Part shown: piece after piece, positions 1 to 6,050 of the stretch
Layout of the letters: every line of letters begins with the position of its first letter
Numbering within the stretch: the first letter of the stretch is position 1
Program-made: the position numbers and the translations under genes
The notes under the pieces: model-generated
What the model was told of the DNA's origin: nothing
The model's database searches: none
The model's input: the letters and a program-made list of their open reading frames with translations, nothing else
Origin: an uncultured Eubacteriales bacterium
Lineage (GTDB): Bacteria; Bacillota; Clostridia; Oscillospirales; Oscillospiraceae
Length of the DNA: 13,644 nt
Reading direction: 5' to 3'
Assembly: GCA_905202605.1 (NCBI GenBank)
Contig: CAJKSU010000059.1
Coordinates: 1 to 13,644, forward strand

Positions 1-30
1 GTCGTCAACTACGCCCCCTGTGAACTCGCT

Positions 31-82
31 GTATAAAAAGCGAGTGTTCTTACAGCTTTTCAAATGCTGTAAGAACACTCGC
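31..82 (-). terminator. Intrinsic terminator of the tRNA-Leu gene
   Basis: A perfect 17-bp inverted repeat (40-56 with 66-82, 9-nt loop) is followed in the minus-strand direction by a T-rich run (CTTTTTATAC, 31-40). It begins two bases after the encoded CCA of the tRNA, so it terminates that transcript. The arm GCGAGT can also pair with ACTCGC at 24-29, a weaker alternative hairpin. The first 30 bases of the window show nothing else I can support. Confidence 0.93.
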
Positions 83-84
83 CA

Positions 85-172
85 TGGTGCGCGAGGCGGG
101 ACTTGAACCCGCACGTGCGTAATGCACACTAGAACCTGAATCTAGCGAGTCTGCCAATTCCACCACTCGCGC
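85..172 (-). tRNA. tRNA-Leu (anticodon CAG)
   Basis: Read on the minus strand this is a class II tRNA. The acceptor stem pairs GCGCGAG (166-172) with CTCGCGC (89-95), the discriminator is A and CCA is encoded (85-87). The anticodon arm is CTAGA-TTCAGGT-TCTAG, placing anticodon CAG at 136-138 (plus-strand CTG). A long variable arm and a T-arm with GGTTCAAGTCC follow. The extended variable arm and the anticodon both indicate leucine, decoding CUG. It is a single-gene transcription unit with its own promoter and terminator. Confidence 0.97.
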
Positions 173-197
173 ATAGGCAATTTCAAATTGCTCAGTT

Positions 198-226
198 ATT
201 ATATAAGACTTTTTTCTCTTTGTCAA
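198..226 (-). promoter_or_regulatory. Sigma-A promoter of the tRNA-Leu gene
   Basis: On the minus strand there is a consensus -35 TTGACA (221-226), a 17-bp spacer and a consensus -10 TATAAT (198-203). The predicted start lies roughly 20 bases before the mature tRNA 5' end at 172. Perfect hexamers and spacing fit a strongly expressed stable-RNA gene. Confidence 0.93.
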
Positions 227-245
227 GCCTTTTTTCAATTTTCTG

Positions 246-274
246 TTGCGAATCTGAAAATACCGTATTATACT
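246..274 (+). promoter_or_regulatory. Probable promoter of mtnA
   Basis: TTGCGA (246-251), 17-bp spacer, TATACT (269-274), upstream of the mtnA ribosome-binding site (AAAGGAG, 306-312). It is back to back with the tRNA promoter and shares no hexamer with it. The -35 deviates from consensus. Confidence 0.6.
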
Positions 275-321
275 GGAGAAAACGCACGGAATCGTGAAAA
301 AGCAGAAAGGAGCAGATTGCC

Positions 322-1377
322 TTGACGCCGCTTGCAGAAAACGTCCACCTCACCCCCGCCGGTGATGCGGTGGAGATCATCGACCAGACCCTGCTGCCCG
401 CCGAAAAGCGCAGCATCACCCTTTCGAGTCGGGAAGCATTATACAATGCCATCTACACCCTGCAGGTGCGGGGTGCGCCTGCCATCGGTATCTTCGCCGG
501 ATATGCCCTGTATGTGCTGGCACAGCAAATTGACGCTCCGGGTGGCGCATCCTTTTATCAGCAGCTGAGCCGGGAAGCGGACTACCTGAGCAGCAGCCGC
601 CCCACGGCGGTCAATCTCGCGTGGGCGCTGAGGCGCATGCTCCGCACTGCCAAGGCCGTAGAGGCTGCACCCCGTGAGGAAGTTCTTTCGGCCCTGTGCC
701 GGGAAGCCACCGCCATTCAGCAGGAGGACATCGCCATGAACCTCCGGATCTCCCGGAACGGCCTTTCCCTGCTCCATCCCGGCGACGGTCTGCTCACCCA
801 CTGCAACGCCGGGCCGCTGGCCACCTCCGTCCATGGCACCGCCCTCGGCCCCATTCTCTTGGGTCAGAAGGAGGGCTACGGCTTCCACGTGTTCTCCGAT
901 GAGACGCGCCCCCTGCTTCAGGGTGCGCGGCTGACCGCCTATGAGCTGATGGAGGCCGGAGTGGACGTGACCCTGATCTGCGACAACATGGCATCGCTGG
1001 TCATGGCGCAGGGGAAAATCAACGCCTGTCTTGTGGGCTGTGACCGGATTGCCGCCAACGGCGACACCGCCAATAAGATCGGCACCAGCGGCGTTGCCAT
1101 TCTTGCCCGCCACTACGGCATCCCTGTCTATGTACTCGGTCCCTCCTCCACGGTGGACATGCACTGCCCCACCGGCAGGGACATTGTCATTGAGGAGCGC
1201 CCCGGCGAGGAGATTCGCAGCAGATTCTATGCCCAGCCTCAGGCGCCGCAGGGCGTAAAGTGCTATAACCCCGCCTTTGATGTCACCGAAGCGTCCCTGA
1301 TCTCCGCAATTATCACAGAAAAGGGCATCTTCCGCTATCCCTATGCCGAGTCCTTTCAGGCGGCATTCGGGCAGTAA
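322..1377 (+). CDS. mtnA: S-methyl-5-thioribose-1-phosphate isomerase (MtnA)
   Basis: A 351-aa cytosolic enzyme of the eIF2B-alpha/MtnA family. It isomerises 5-methylthioribose 1-phosphate to 5-methylthioribulose 1-phosphate in methionine salvage; the family also accepts 5-deoxyribose 1-phosphate. Signature motifs are RGAPAIG (50-56), CNAGPLAT (161-168), DETRPLLQGARLTAYEL (193-209) and CDRIAANGDTANKIGT (240-255). The catalytic pair is present as Cys161 and Asp241, matching Cys160/Asp240 of the Bacillus enzyme. Length is normal for the family. The start is TTG, chosen because AAAGGAG lies 9 nt upstream and no better in-frame start is near. No other methionine-salvage gene (mtnK, mtnB, mtnN) is in the window, so the phosphorylated substrate must be made by genes elsewhere. 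No obvious terminator follows. Confidence 0.94.
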   Translation: MTPLAENVHLTPAGDAVEIIDQTLLPAEKRSITLSSREALYNAIYTLQVRGAPAIGIFAGYALYVLAQQIDAPGGASFYQQLSREADYLSSSRPTAVNLAWALRRMLRTAKAVEAAPREEVLSALCREATAIQQEDIAMNLRISRNGLSLLHPGDGLLTHCNAGPLATSVHGTALGPILLGQKEGYGFHVFSDETRPLLQGARLTAYELMEAGVDVTLICDNMASLVMAQGKINACLVGCDRIAANGDTANKIGTSGVAILARHYGIPVYVLGPSSTVDMHCPTGRDIVIEERPGEEIRSRFYAQPQAPQGVKCYNPAFDVTEASLISAIITEKGIFRYPYAESFQAAFGQ

Positions 1378-1409
1378 GTTTCATCTAACTATTTTCATAT
1401 ATAAAATTC

Positions 1410-1439
1410 TTGCATTCCTCTGCATTCTCATGATATAAT
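1410..1439 (+). promoter_or_regulatory. Promoter of the DtxR-family gene; -10 overlaps an upstream ATG
   Basis: TTGCAT (1410-1415), 18-bp spacer and TATAAT (1434-1439), with the extended -10 TG at 1431-1432. The ATG at 1438-1440 shares two bases with the -10 box, so it cannot be on the mRNA. This forces the regulator to start further downstream. An imperfect AT-rich dyad (1391-1407) lies just upstream and could be an operator, but this is weak. Confidence 0.75.
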
Positions 1440-1482
1440 GGTTAAAATAGAATTCGATATCCGTGGAAATGTGGTGACTGTA

Positions 1483-1875
1483 TTGAAAATTCATGAATCC
1501 GCCGAAAACTATTTGGAAACTATTCTCGTGCTTCACAATCAGAAGGGAACGGTGCGCTCCATCGACATCGCCAATGAGCTGGGCTTTTCCAAACCCAGTG
1601 TCAGCGTTGCCATGAAGAACCTGCGGGAAAACGGCTATATCACCGTCAGCCCCGAGGGCTCCATTTCGCTGCTCCCTGCGGGTCAGGAGATCGCGGATAA
1701 GATTTATGAGCGTCATACCGTGATTACCGATCTTTTGACCGCCTTGGGCGTTGATCCGGAGATTGCTGCGGAGGATGCCTGCCGCGTGGAGCATGTCATC
1801 AGTGCAGAGAGCTTTGCCGCCATTAAGGCGCACGCTCAGAAGAATATTCCCAAGCTGCTGGAAAAGCAGCGATGA
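1483..1875 (+). CDS. DtxR/MntR-family metal-dependent transcriptional regulator
   Basis: A 130-aa DNA-binding regulator. Residues 5-65 form the winged helix-turn-helix (recognition helix around SKPSVSVAMKNLREN, 36-50). Residues 66-130 form the metal-binding dimerisation domain; there is no SH3-like third domain, so the size is MntR-like. Ligand positions, aligned to B. subtilis MntR D8/H77/E99/E102/H103, read Asn9, His78, Cys100, Glu103, His104. The ACRVEHVIS stretch resembles the Cys-containing site of iron-sensing DtxR. The start is set at TTG 1483 (MKIHESAENY) because the ATG at 1438 overlaps the -10 box and families of this type begin near this point; the ribosome-binding site is weak (GGTG, 1473-1476). 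The target is unknown: no metal transporter is adjacent. Binding Fe2+ or Mn2+ is inferred from the family. Confidence 0.88.
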   Translation: MKIHESAENYLETILVLHNQKGTVRSIDIANELGFSKPSVSVAMKNLRENGYITVSPEGSISLLPAGQEIADKIYERHTVITDLLTALGVDPEIAAEDACRVEHVISAESFAAIKAHAQKNIPKLLEKQR

Positions 1876-1887
1876 TTTCCCGCTGAC

Positions 1888-1921
1888 AAAGGCTGCTGCA
1901 TCCGTTGCAGCAGCCTTTCCT
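1888..1921 (+). terminator. Terminator-like hairpin after the DtxR-family gene
   Basis: A perfect 13-bp stem (1888-1900 with 1906-1918) and a 5-nt loop. The 3' arm ends in TTT, followed by CCTGTCTC. The T-tract is poor, so termination may be partial and the next gene, 72 bp downstream, could receive read-through. No separate promoter for that gene is evident. Confidence 0.6.
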
Positions 1922-1947
1922 GTCTCACCCCGAAAGGAAGGTTTCCC

Positions 1948-2937
1948 ATGCTCAGTATATCGAAAATTGCCGTCCGCTATCCGGACTGTGACCCCATGGG
2001 CATTGTCCACCACGCCGTCTATCCCATCTGGTATGAAATTGCCCGGATGGACTATTTTGCCGCCGTGGGCTATCCCTATGTGGCCATGAACCGTGAGGGC
2101 ATCAATCCCCCCATGGTCAACCTGAACCTCCAGTACGCCGCCCCGGTGCGCTATCCCGGCGAGGTCACCGTGCGCACCGCCTGCACCCTGTGTCAGGGGA
2201 AAAAGCTGGAGCTGCGCTATGCCGTCTATCAGGAGGCCAGCGCAAAGCCCGTTGCCACCGCCACCTCCTTCCACGTCTGGACCGGCCCGGACATGAAGTC
2301 TCTGGACATGTCCACCAAGCCCGACATCTACGAAAAGCTCACCGCCGCGGTGGAGCAGCCCGCCGTTCTGATTCTGGCGGGTGGCCGCTCCAAGCGCATG
2401 GGCAGGGACAAGGCCGCCGTTACCTTGGACGGGCAATCTCTGCTGGAACGGGCCATCCGCTTCTGGCAGGCCGCCTGCCCCGGTGCGCCCATTTATGTAT
2501 CTCTGGGACAGCCGGAGCATGCCCTCTCCCTGCCGGAGCACGTCACGCCGGTCTATGACCTTGTAAGGGATTGCGGCCCCATGGGCGGACTGCAGGCCGC
2601 CTTCCGTCAGCACGGCCCGGAGCTATATTGGGTCAGCGCCGTGGACATGCCCCTTCTGTCCCCTCAGGCCATTTCCCTGCTGAATGAAAAGCGTTGCCAC
2701 TGTGAGGACGCCTGCGTCTTCACCCGTGACGGGCGCCCGGAGCCGCTGCTGGGGCTGTACCGAAGCACCTGCCTGCCCGTTATGAACCAGCTGCTGGAGT
2801 CCGGAGAAAACCGCATGTCCGCACTGCTGGATCAGGTAAAAACCACCCGTGTCTCCCTGCCTCAGGAACGCTGGGTGCGGAACATCAACACCCCGGAGGA
2901 GCTGGAGCAGCTCCGGCTGGAACAGGATCACGCATAA
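1948..2937 (+). CDS. Fusion of a 4HBT/hotdog acyl-CoA thioesterase and a MobA-like molybdenum cofactor nucleotidyltransferase
   Basis: A 329-aa two-domain protein. Residues 1-136 are a complete YbgC/FadM-type hotdog thioesterase: VRYPDCDPMGIVHHAVYPIW (9-28) has the family pattern with candidate catalytic Asp15, and the long helix WYEIARMDYF follows. Residues 138-325 are a MobA-like NTP transferase: LAGGRSKRMGRDK (143-155) is the nucleotide-binding loop, DCGPMGGL is at 208-215, DMPLLSP (233-239) carries the metal-binding Asp, then RPEPLLGLY and NINTPEELE. MobA links GMP to molybdopterin; related enzymes (MocA) use CMP. The linker is only a couple of residues and the frame is open throughout. 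The start ATG has AAGGAAGG 6 nt upstream. No molybdenum genes are nearby. A base error joining two genes is possible but neither half looks damaged. Confidence 0.9.
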   Translation: MLSISKIAVRYPDCDPMGIVHHAVYPIWYEIARMDYFAAVGYPYVAMNREGINPPMVNLNLQYAAPVRYPGEVTVRTACTLCQGKKLELRYAVYQEASAKPVATATSFHVWTGPDMKSLDMSTKPDIYEKLTAAVEQPAVLILAGGRSKRMGRDKAAVTLDGQSLLERAIRFWQAACPGAPIYVSLGQPEHALSLPEHVTPVYDLVRDCGPMGGLQAAFRQHGPELYWVSAVDMPLLSPQAISLLNEKRCHCEDACVFTRDGRPEPLLGLYRSTCLPVMNQLLESGENRMSALLDQVKTTRVSLPQERWVRNINTPEELEQLRLEQDHA

Positions 2938-2942
2938 CAAAA

Positions 2943-2977
2943 GGCTGTGCCCGATTCTTCGGACACAGCCAATTTTT
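2943..2977. terminator. Bidirectional intrinsic terminator between convergent genes
   Basis: GGCTGTG (2943-2949) pairs with CACAGCC (2964-2970) and CCGA (2951-2954) with TCGG (2959-2962), one mismatch between. On the plus strand TTTTT (2973-2977) follows, on the minus strand TTTTG. It separates the fusion gene from the convergent ABC permease gene, whose stop codon it touches. Confidence 0.85.
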
Positions 2978-3776
2978 ATGCCAGATTCAGCCGCTTTTTG
3001 AGGCTGAGCCATGTGACAGCATAGAGCGCCGCTCCGGCAGCCAGCTCAGCAGCGGCGGCAAAGCACATTGTCACATGGAAGCCCTGCATCGGCTCCAAGC
3101 TGCTAAACCAGCGAATCATGCCGCCGGGCATCGCCACCAGCATTACGCCGCCGATCAGCTGGAACACCACGCTGATGACAAAATAGCTCACCACCGACCA
3201 CAGCGCCTTATGTCCGGTAAAGCCATAGCCCAGAGACATGGCAGCATAGAACTGCAGCATGGAGCAGGCCATTCCCACAATCACAACCAGTGCGATTTCC
3301 AGTAGAATTGCGGCCACATTGATTGTTACCTTGACAGATGCCATGCGGATGCATTCCCGAAGAATTCCCGCCGCCGCCTGCAGGAGACTGCTGTCCGCCA
3401 CCGCAAGGCAGACGCCCAAAAGCATCACCAGAATCGTCACGATCACCCATACAACGCTGACGATCAGCTTGGAGAAGATCATGCTGGGAATCCCGGTGGG
3501 CAGGGTGAACATGAGATAGCCCTCGTCGGTGAGAAAGTTCTTATAGAACCGCTGCACCATCAGCACCACCGTCATCACCGCGCCAAACATCAGCGCCAGC
3601 ACCCAGAGCACCGTCACCAGCGTTGCCAAAATCCGAAGGATCAGCGCGCTATGGGGTTCATCCATATACCGCATGGCGAAATGGCTGCCCAGACTCAGCG
3701 CCAGCATCGCCGCATACAATACCCACATGATCCGGCCTGTGGCGCGGAATTCATGCTTCAAAAGCTTTCCTAACAT
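2976..3776 (-). CDS. ABC-2 type transporter permease
   Basis: A 266-aa integral membrane protein with about six hydrophobic segments (roughly residues 15-33, 46-75, 100-127, 145-172, 183-215 and 236-258). A soluble N-terminal stretch starts MLGKLLKHEFRATGR, typical of Firmicutes ABC-2 permeases. It is the membrane partner of the ATPase encoded immediately upstream: its ATG overlaps the ATPase stop codon by 7 nt, and its ribosome-binding site (GGGAGG, 3784-3789 plus-strand complement) lies in the ATPase gene, implying translational coupling. Substrate and direction are not readable from sequence; the GntR-ATPase-permease arrangement resembles the YtrAB-type modules linked to cell-wall stress in bacilli. 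The stop codon abuts a bidirectional terminator. Confidence 0.86.
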   Translation of the reverse strand: MLGKLLKHEFRATGRIMWVLYAAMLALSLGSHFAMRYMDEPHSALILRILATLVTVLWVLALMFGAVMTVVLMVQRFYKNFLTDEGYLMFTLPTGIPSMIFSKLIVSVVWVIVTILVMLLGVCLAVADSSLLQAAAGILRECIRMASVKVTINVAAILLEIALVVIVGMACSMLQFYAAMSLGYGFTGHKALWSVVSYFVISVVFQLIGGVMLVAMPGGMIRWFSSLEPMQGFHVTMCFAAAAELAAGAALYAVTWLSLKKRLNLA

Positions 3777-4468
3777 CTGAATACCTCCCGGAACATCTGA
3801 TCCACCGACTTGCCCTGCTCCTCCCGGATGGCATCCACGGACTTTTGCAGGACAATCTGCCCCTGACTGATAAAAATCACCTGATCCAAAATCTTTTCCA
3901 CATCGGCGATCAGGTGGGTGGAGATCACCACCGCCGCCTGCGGGTCATAGCTTCCGATGATGGTATGCAGGATATAATCCCGCGTGGCGGGATCCACGCC
4001 GCCGATTGGCTCATCGAGCAGATAGAGCTTTGCCTTCCGGCTCATCACCAGAATCAGCTGCACCTTTTCTCTGGTACCCTTGGACATCTGCCGGATCCGC
4101 ATGCTTTTATCAATGTTCAGATGCCCCAGCATTTCCTCCGCCCGCTGCCGCTGGAAATCCGGGTAGAAGTCACAGAAGAAATCCAGCAGCTGCCGAACGC
4201 TCATCCAGTCCGCCAGATAGGTGCGCTCCGGCAGATAGGAAACGATGGCCTTGGTTTCTTTCCCCGGTGCGCTCCCCCCGATGAGCAGCTCTCCCTGATC
4301 CCATGTAATCAGGCCGTTTGCCATTTTAATGAGCGTGGTTTTGCCGCTGCCATTGGGGCCCAGCAGACCCACGATCTTCCCCGGCTCAATGGAAAAGGAT
4401 ACGTGGTCCAGCGCCTGCACCTTACCATAGCGCTTGCTCAGCTCTCTGCATTCAAGAATTGGCGTCAT
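3770..4468 (-). CDS. ABC transporter ATP-binding protein
   Basis: A 232-aa cytosolic nucleotide-binding subunit. Walker A is GPNGSGKTT (37-45), Walker B is LYLLDEP with Asp152/Glu153, and the switch His is His185 (VISTHL). The signature motif is the divergent MSKGTREK (128-135) instead of LSGGQ, usual in this BcrA/YtrB-like group. The start codon lies inside the end of the GntR gene (17-nt overlap), with AAGGAGG 8 nt upstream. Its 3' end overlaps the permease start. It therefore acts with that permease, probably as an exporter or an ABC system sensing envelope damage. The specific ligand is unknown. Confidence 0.94.
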   Translation of the reverse strand: MTPILECRELSKRYGKVQALDHVSFSIEPGKIVGLLGPNGSGKTTLIKMANGLITWDQGELLIGGSAPGKETKAIVSYLPERTYLADWMSVRQLLDFFCDFYPDFQRQRAEEMLGHLNIDKSMRIRQMSKGTREKVQLILVMSRKAKLYLLDEPIGGVDPATRDYILHTIIGSYDPQAAVVISTHLIADVEKILDQVIFISQGQIVLQKSVDAIREEQGKSVDQMFREVFRC

Positions 4469-4835
4469 GCCGATCTCCTCCTTCCGATTCCTCCAGCAGT
4501 GCTACGATCTCCTGCCGGGTATAGCCCAGCGCCTGCATCTGCTGGATAAACGCTGCGATATGGCGCTTTGCCAGAGTACGCTTTGCATCCTCGATCATTT
4601 CTTTGTCCTCCGTTACAAATCTTCCGCTGGTGCGCAGAGAAAACAGCATCCCCTGCCGCTCCAGCTCCTGCAGCGCCCGCTGCATGGTGTTGGGATTGAC
4701 CCCCGCCTCTACCGCCAGCTCTCGAACCGCCGGGATCCGCTGACCGGGGAGCCATTCCCCGGATACAATGCCCAGCTTCATCTGTTCCACCAACTGCGAG
4801 TAGATGGGTGCGTTTCCGTCAAAATTCCACTGCAT
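4452..4835 (-). CDS. GntR-family regulator of YtrA type
   Basis: A 127-aa repressor-type protein. Residues 8-76 are a GntR winged helix (PIYSQLVEQMKLGIVSGEWL, then IPAVRELAVEAGVNPNTMQR). The remaining ~45-residue tail, rather than a ligand domain, is characteristic of the small YtrA subfamily, which usually controls ABC transporter genes. It is the first gene of a three-gene operon and overlaps the ATPase gene. GGAGG lies 6 nt before the ATG. A 22-bp palindrome at its promoter (4860-4881) is the likely site of autorepression. The inducer is unknown. Confidence 0.92.
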   Translation of the reverse strand: MQWNFDGNAPIYSQLVEQMKLGIVSGEWLPGQRIPAVRELAVEAGVNPNTMQRALQELERQGMLFSLRTSGRFVTEDKEMIEDAKRTLAKRHIAAFIQQMQALGYTRQEIVALLEESEGGDRHDANS

Positions 4836-4859
4836 AAAACGCCTCCATGTATTGTGTTG

Positions 4860-4881
4860 TTGTATTAATCACTTAGTACAA
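4860..4881. promoter_or_regulatory. Probable GntR (YtrA-like) operator
   Basis: The inverted repeat TTGTATTAA-tcac-TTAGTACAA has arms matching at 8 of 9 positions. It covers the predicted transcription start, just downstream of the -10 box, the expected place for a repressor site. Further TTGTATT/AATACAA half-sites occur at 4891-4897. Assignment to the adjacent regulator is inference. Confidence 0.65.
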
Positions 4882-4885
4882 TAAG

Positions 4886-4914
4886 ACAATAATACAATTT
4901 TACCGATTTGTCAA
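4886..4914 (-). promoter_or_regulatory. Promoter of the gntR-ABC operon
   Basis: On the minus strand: TTGACA (4909-4914), 17-bp spacer, TATTGT (4886-4891). Transcription should begin near 4879, inside the operator palindrome. A poorer alternative, TTGTCT-16-TAATAC, lies at 4862-4889. Confidence 0.75.
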
Positions 4915-4944
4915 GCCCCATTTGAAACTTTTTTCGGAATGGGT

Positions 4945-4984
4945 AAAAAAAATCAGACCCTCCCATACTGCGGGAACGCCTGAT
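4945..4984 (-). terminator. Intrinsic terminator of the LysR gene
   Basis: On the minus strand a 13-position stem (4952-4964 with 4972-4984, one mismatch, two wobbles) is followed by a run of eight T (4945-4952). It lies 20 bp past the lysR stop codon and upstream of the gntR promoter, isolating the two units. Confidence 0.87.
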
Positions 4985-5004
4985 CCTTTTTGGGCAGTAT
5001 TCGA

Positions 5005-5937
5005 TTATTCCATCAGAGCATTCGTCATACCGATGCCGGTGATCGGCTCGTCCTTGTGGGCCTGCTCCAGACACCGGGCAAACTGCGCCACCGAAGGGTT
5101 CTCCTGCTGCTCATACCAGAAGCAGCGCAGCTCCTCGGTTTTCCCCACCGGATAGCATCGGAGGTTGTTTCCCAGCGTCATGCGGCTGAGCATGGTGGAC
5201 ACCATAATGCCCTGTCCCAGCTCCACTGCCATATACGCAGACTCCAGATTGGGGGAAATGATAATCCGGCTGGGAGAGAATCCCAGCTCCCGGCACTGCC
5301 GCCGTGCGCGGCTGCGGCTTTCCGACAGGCTCTCCCGCGAGGCCGCAGCCTTGATAAACGGCTCGCTCTTAAAGTCCTCCACCGTTGCCCCCGGCACCGC
5401 CTTGGGATGCTCCGGAGACACCAGCAGCACCAGCGGGGTATCCAGCACCTTGAGATTTTTAACCCCCTGATCCTTGGGTGCAAATTCCCTGTAGGTGATG
5501 ATAAGATCCAGCTTCCGGCTTAAAAACAGCTCGTTCAGCTCATACTGGGGATGCTTCTCCCCCTCGAATTCCAGCTCCGGACTCTCGTGCTTCATCTCCC
5601 GCAGGGCTTTGCCAATCCCCGCAGAAATATCCAGCCATTCCAGATAGCCGATGTGCAGAGAATTGCTCAGGCCGTGGTAATAGGTACGGGTCTGCTCCAG
5701 CGTATCCTGAAACTGCCGCTCCACATCAGAAAACAGGGCATAGAAATTCTCCCCTGCCCGTGTCATTGCCACATAGTGGTGGGTTCGCTGAAACAGCTGA
5801 AAGCCCAGATCCTCCTCCAGCTTGGCGATGTATTTACTCACCGACTGCTGGGTCATAAACAGCTGACGGGCTGCCTCCGTAAAGCTCAGGGTTTCGCACA
5901 GCGCCATAAAGCACTTAATGGAAGCCTCGTTAATCAT
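5005..5937 (-). CDS. LysR-family transcriptional regulator
   Basis: A 310-aa regulator. Residues 3-62 are the LysR helix-turn-helix: FMALCETLSFTEAARQLFMT, then QQSVSKYIAKLEEDLGFQLF. A linker helix leads to a periplasmic-binding-protein-like effector domain (about 92-300) with NSLHIGYLEW, LDLIITY and ELGQGIMVSTMLSRM. Length is normal. GAGGTGA precedes the ATG by a few bases. It is a monocistronic unit with its own promoter and terminator, on the same strand as and downstream of the symporter gene. A TACAA-N4-TTGTA dyad lies in its promoter and suggests autoregulation. Control of the neighbouring symporter operon is possible but unproven. The effector is unknown. Confidence 0.95.
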   Translation of the reverse strand: MINEASIKCFMALCETLSFTEAARQLFMTQQSVSKYIAKLEEDLGFQLFQRTHHYVAMTRAGENFYALFSDVERQFQDTLEQTRTYYHGLSNSLHIGYLEWLDISAGIGKALREMKHESPELEFEGEKHPQYELNELFLSRKLDLIITYREFAPKDQGVKNLKVLDTPLVLLVSPEHPKAVPGATVEDFKSEPFIKAAASRESLSESRSRARRQCRELGFSPSRIIISPNLESAYMAVELGQGIMVSTMLSRMTLGNNLRCYPVGKTEELRCFWYEQQENPSVAQFARCLEQAHKDEPITGIGMTNALME

Positions 5938-5973
5938 CGTGTCACCTCATCCGGTTACGCATTCCTTTTAAAC

Positions 5974-6002
5974 AGTATACTACAATTCGTTGTAACGGGC
6001 AA
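5974..6002 (-). promoter_or_regulatory. Promoter of the LysR gene with an internal dyad
   Basis: TTGCCC (5997-6002), 17-bp spacer, TATACT (5974-5979) on the minus strand. The spacer contains the perfect dyad TACAA-ttcg-TTGTA (5981-5994), similar to the short dyads LysR proteins recognise, so it may be an autoregulatory site. Confidence 0.7.
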
Positions 6003-6007
6003 GAAAT

Positions 6008-6037
6008 TTCAGCGGCCCCCAGTCAGGAGCCGCTGAA
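6008..6037 (-). terminator. Terminator-like hairpin after the symporter gene
   Basis: A 12-bp stem (6008-6019 with 6026-6037, one wobble pair) lies 14 bp past the symporter stop codon. On the minus strand it is followed by AAATTTCTTG, a weak T-tract. It probably ends the operon, but the lysR -35 box lies only a few bases further on. Confidence 0.7.
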
Positions 6038-6050
6038 CCTCACAGCTCGT

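Noticed and set aside
439..1164. 241-codon open frame on the minus strand
   Set aside because: Antisense to mtnA, which has full family motifs and catalytic residues.
1391..1407. AT-rich imperfect dyad upstream of the DtxR-family promoter as a metal box
   Set aside because: The arms match only over five bases and the region is simply AT-rich, so it does not stand as an operator on its own.
1381..2613. 410-codon open frame on the minus strand
   Set aside because: It is antisense to the DtxR-family gene and to the thioesterase-MobA gene, both of which have clear domains and ribosome-binding sites. No start context or family motif supports it.
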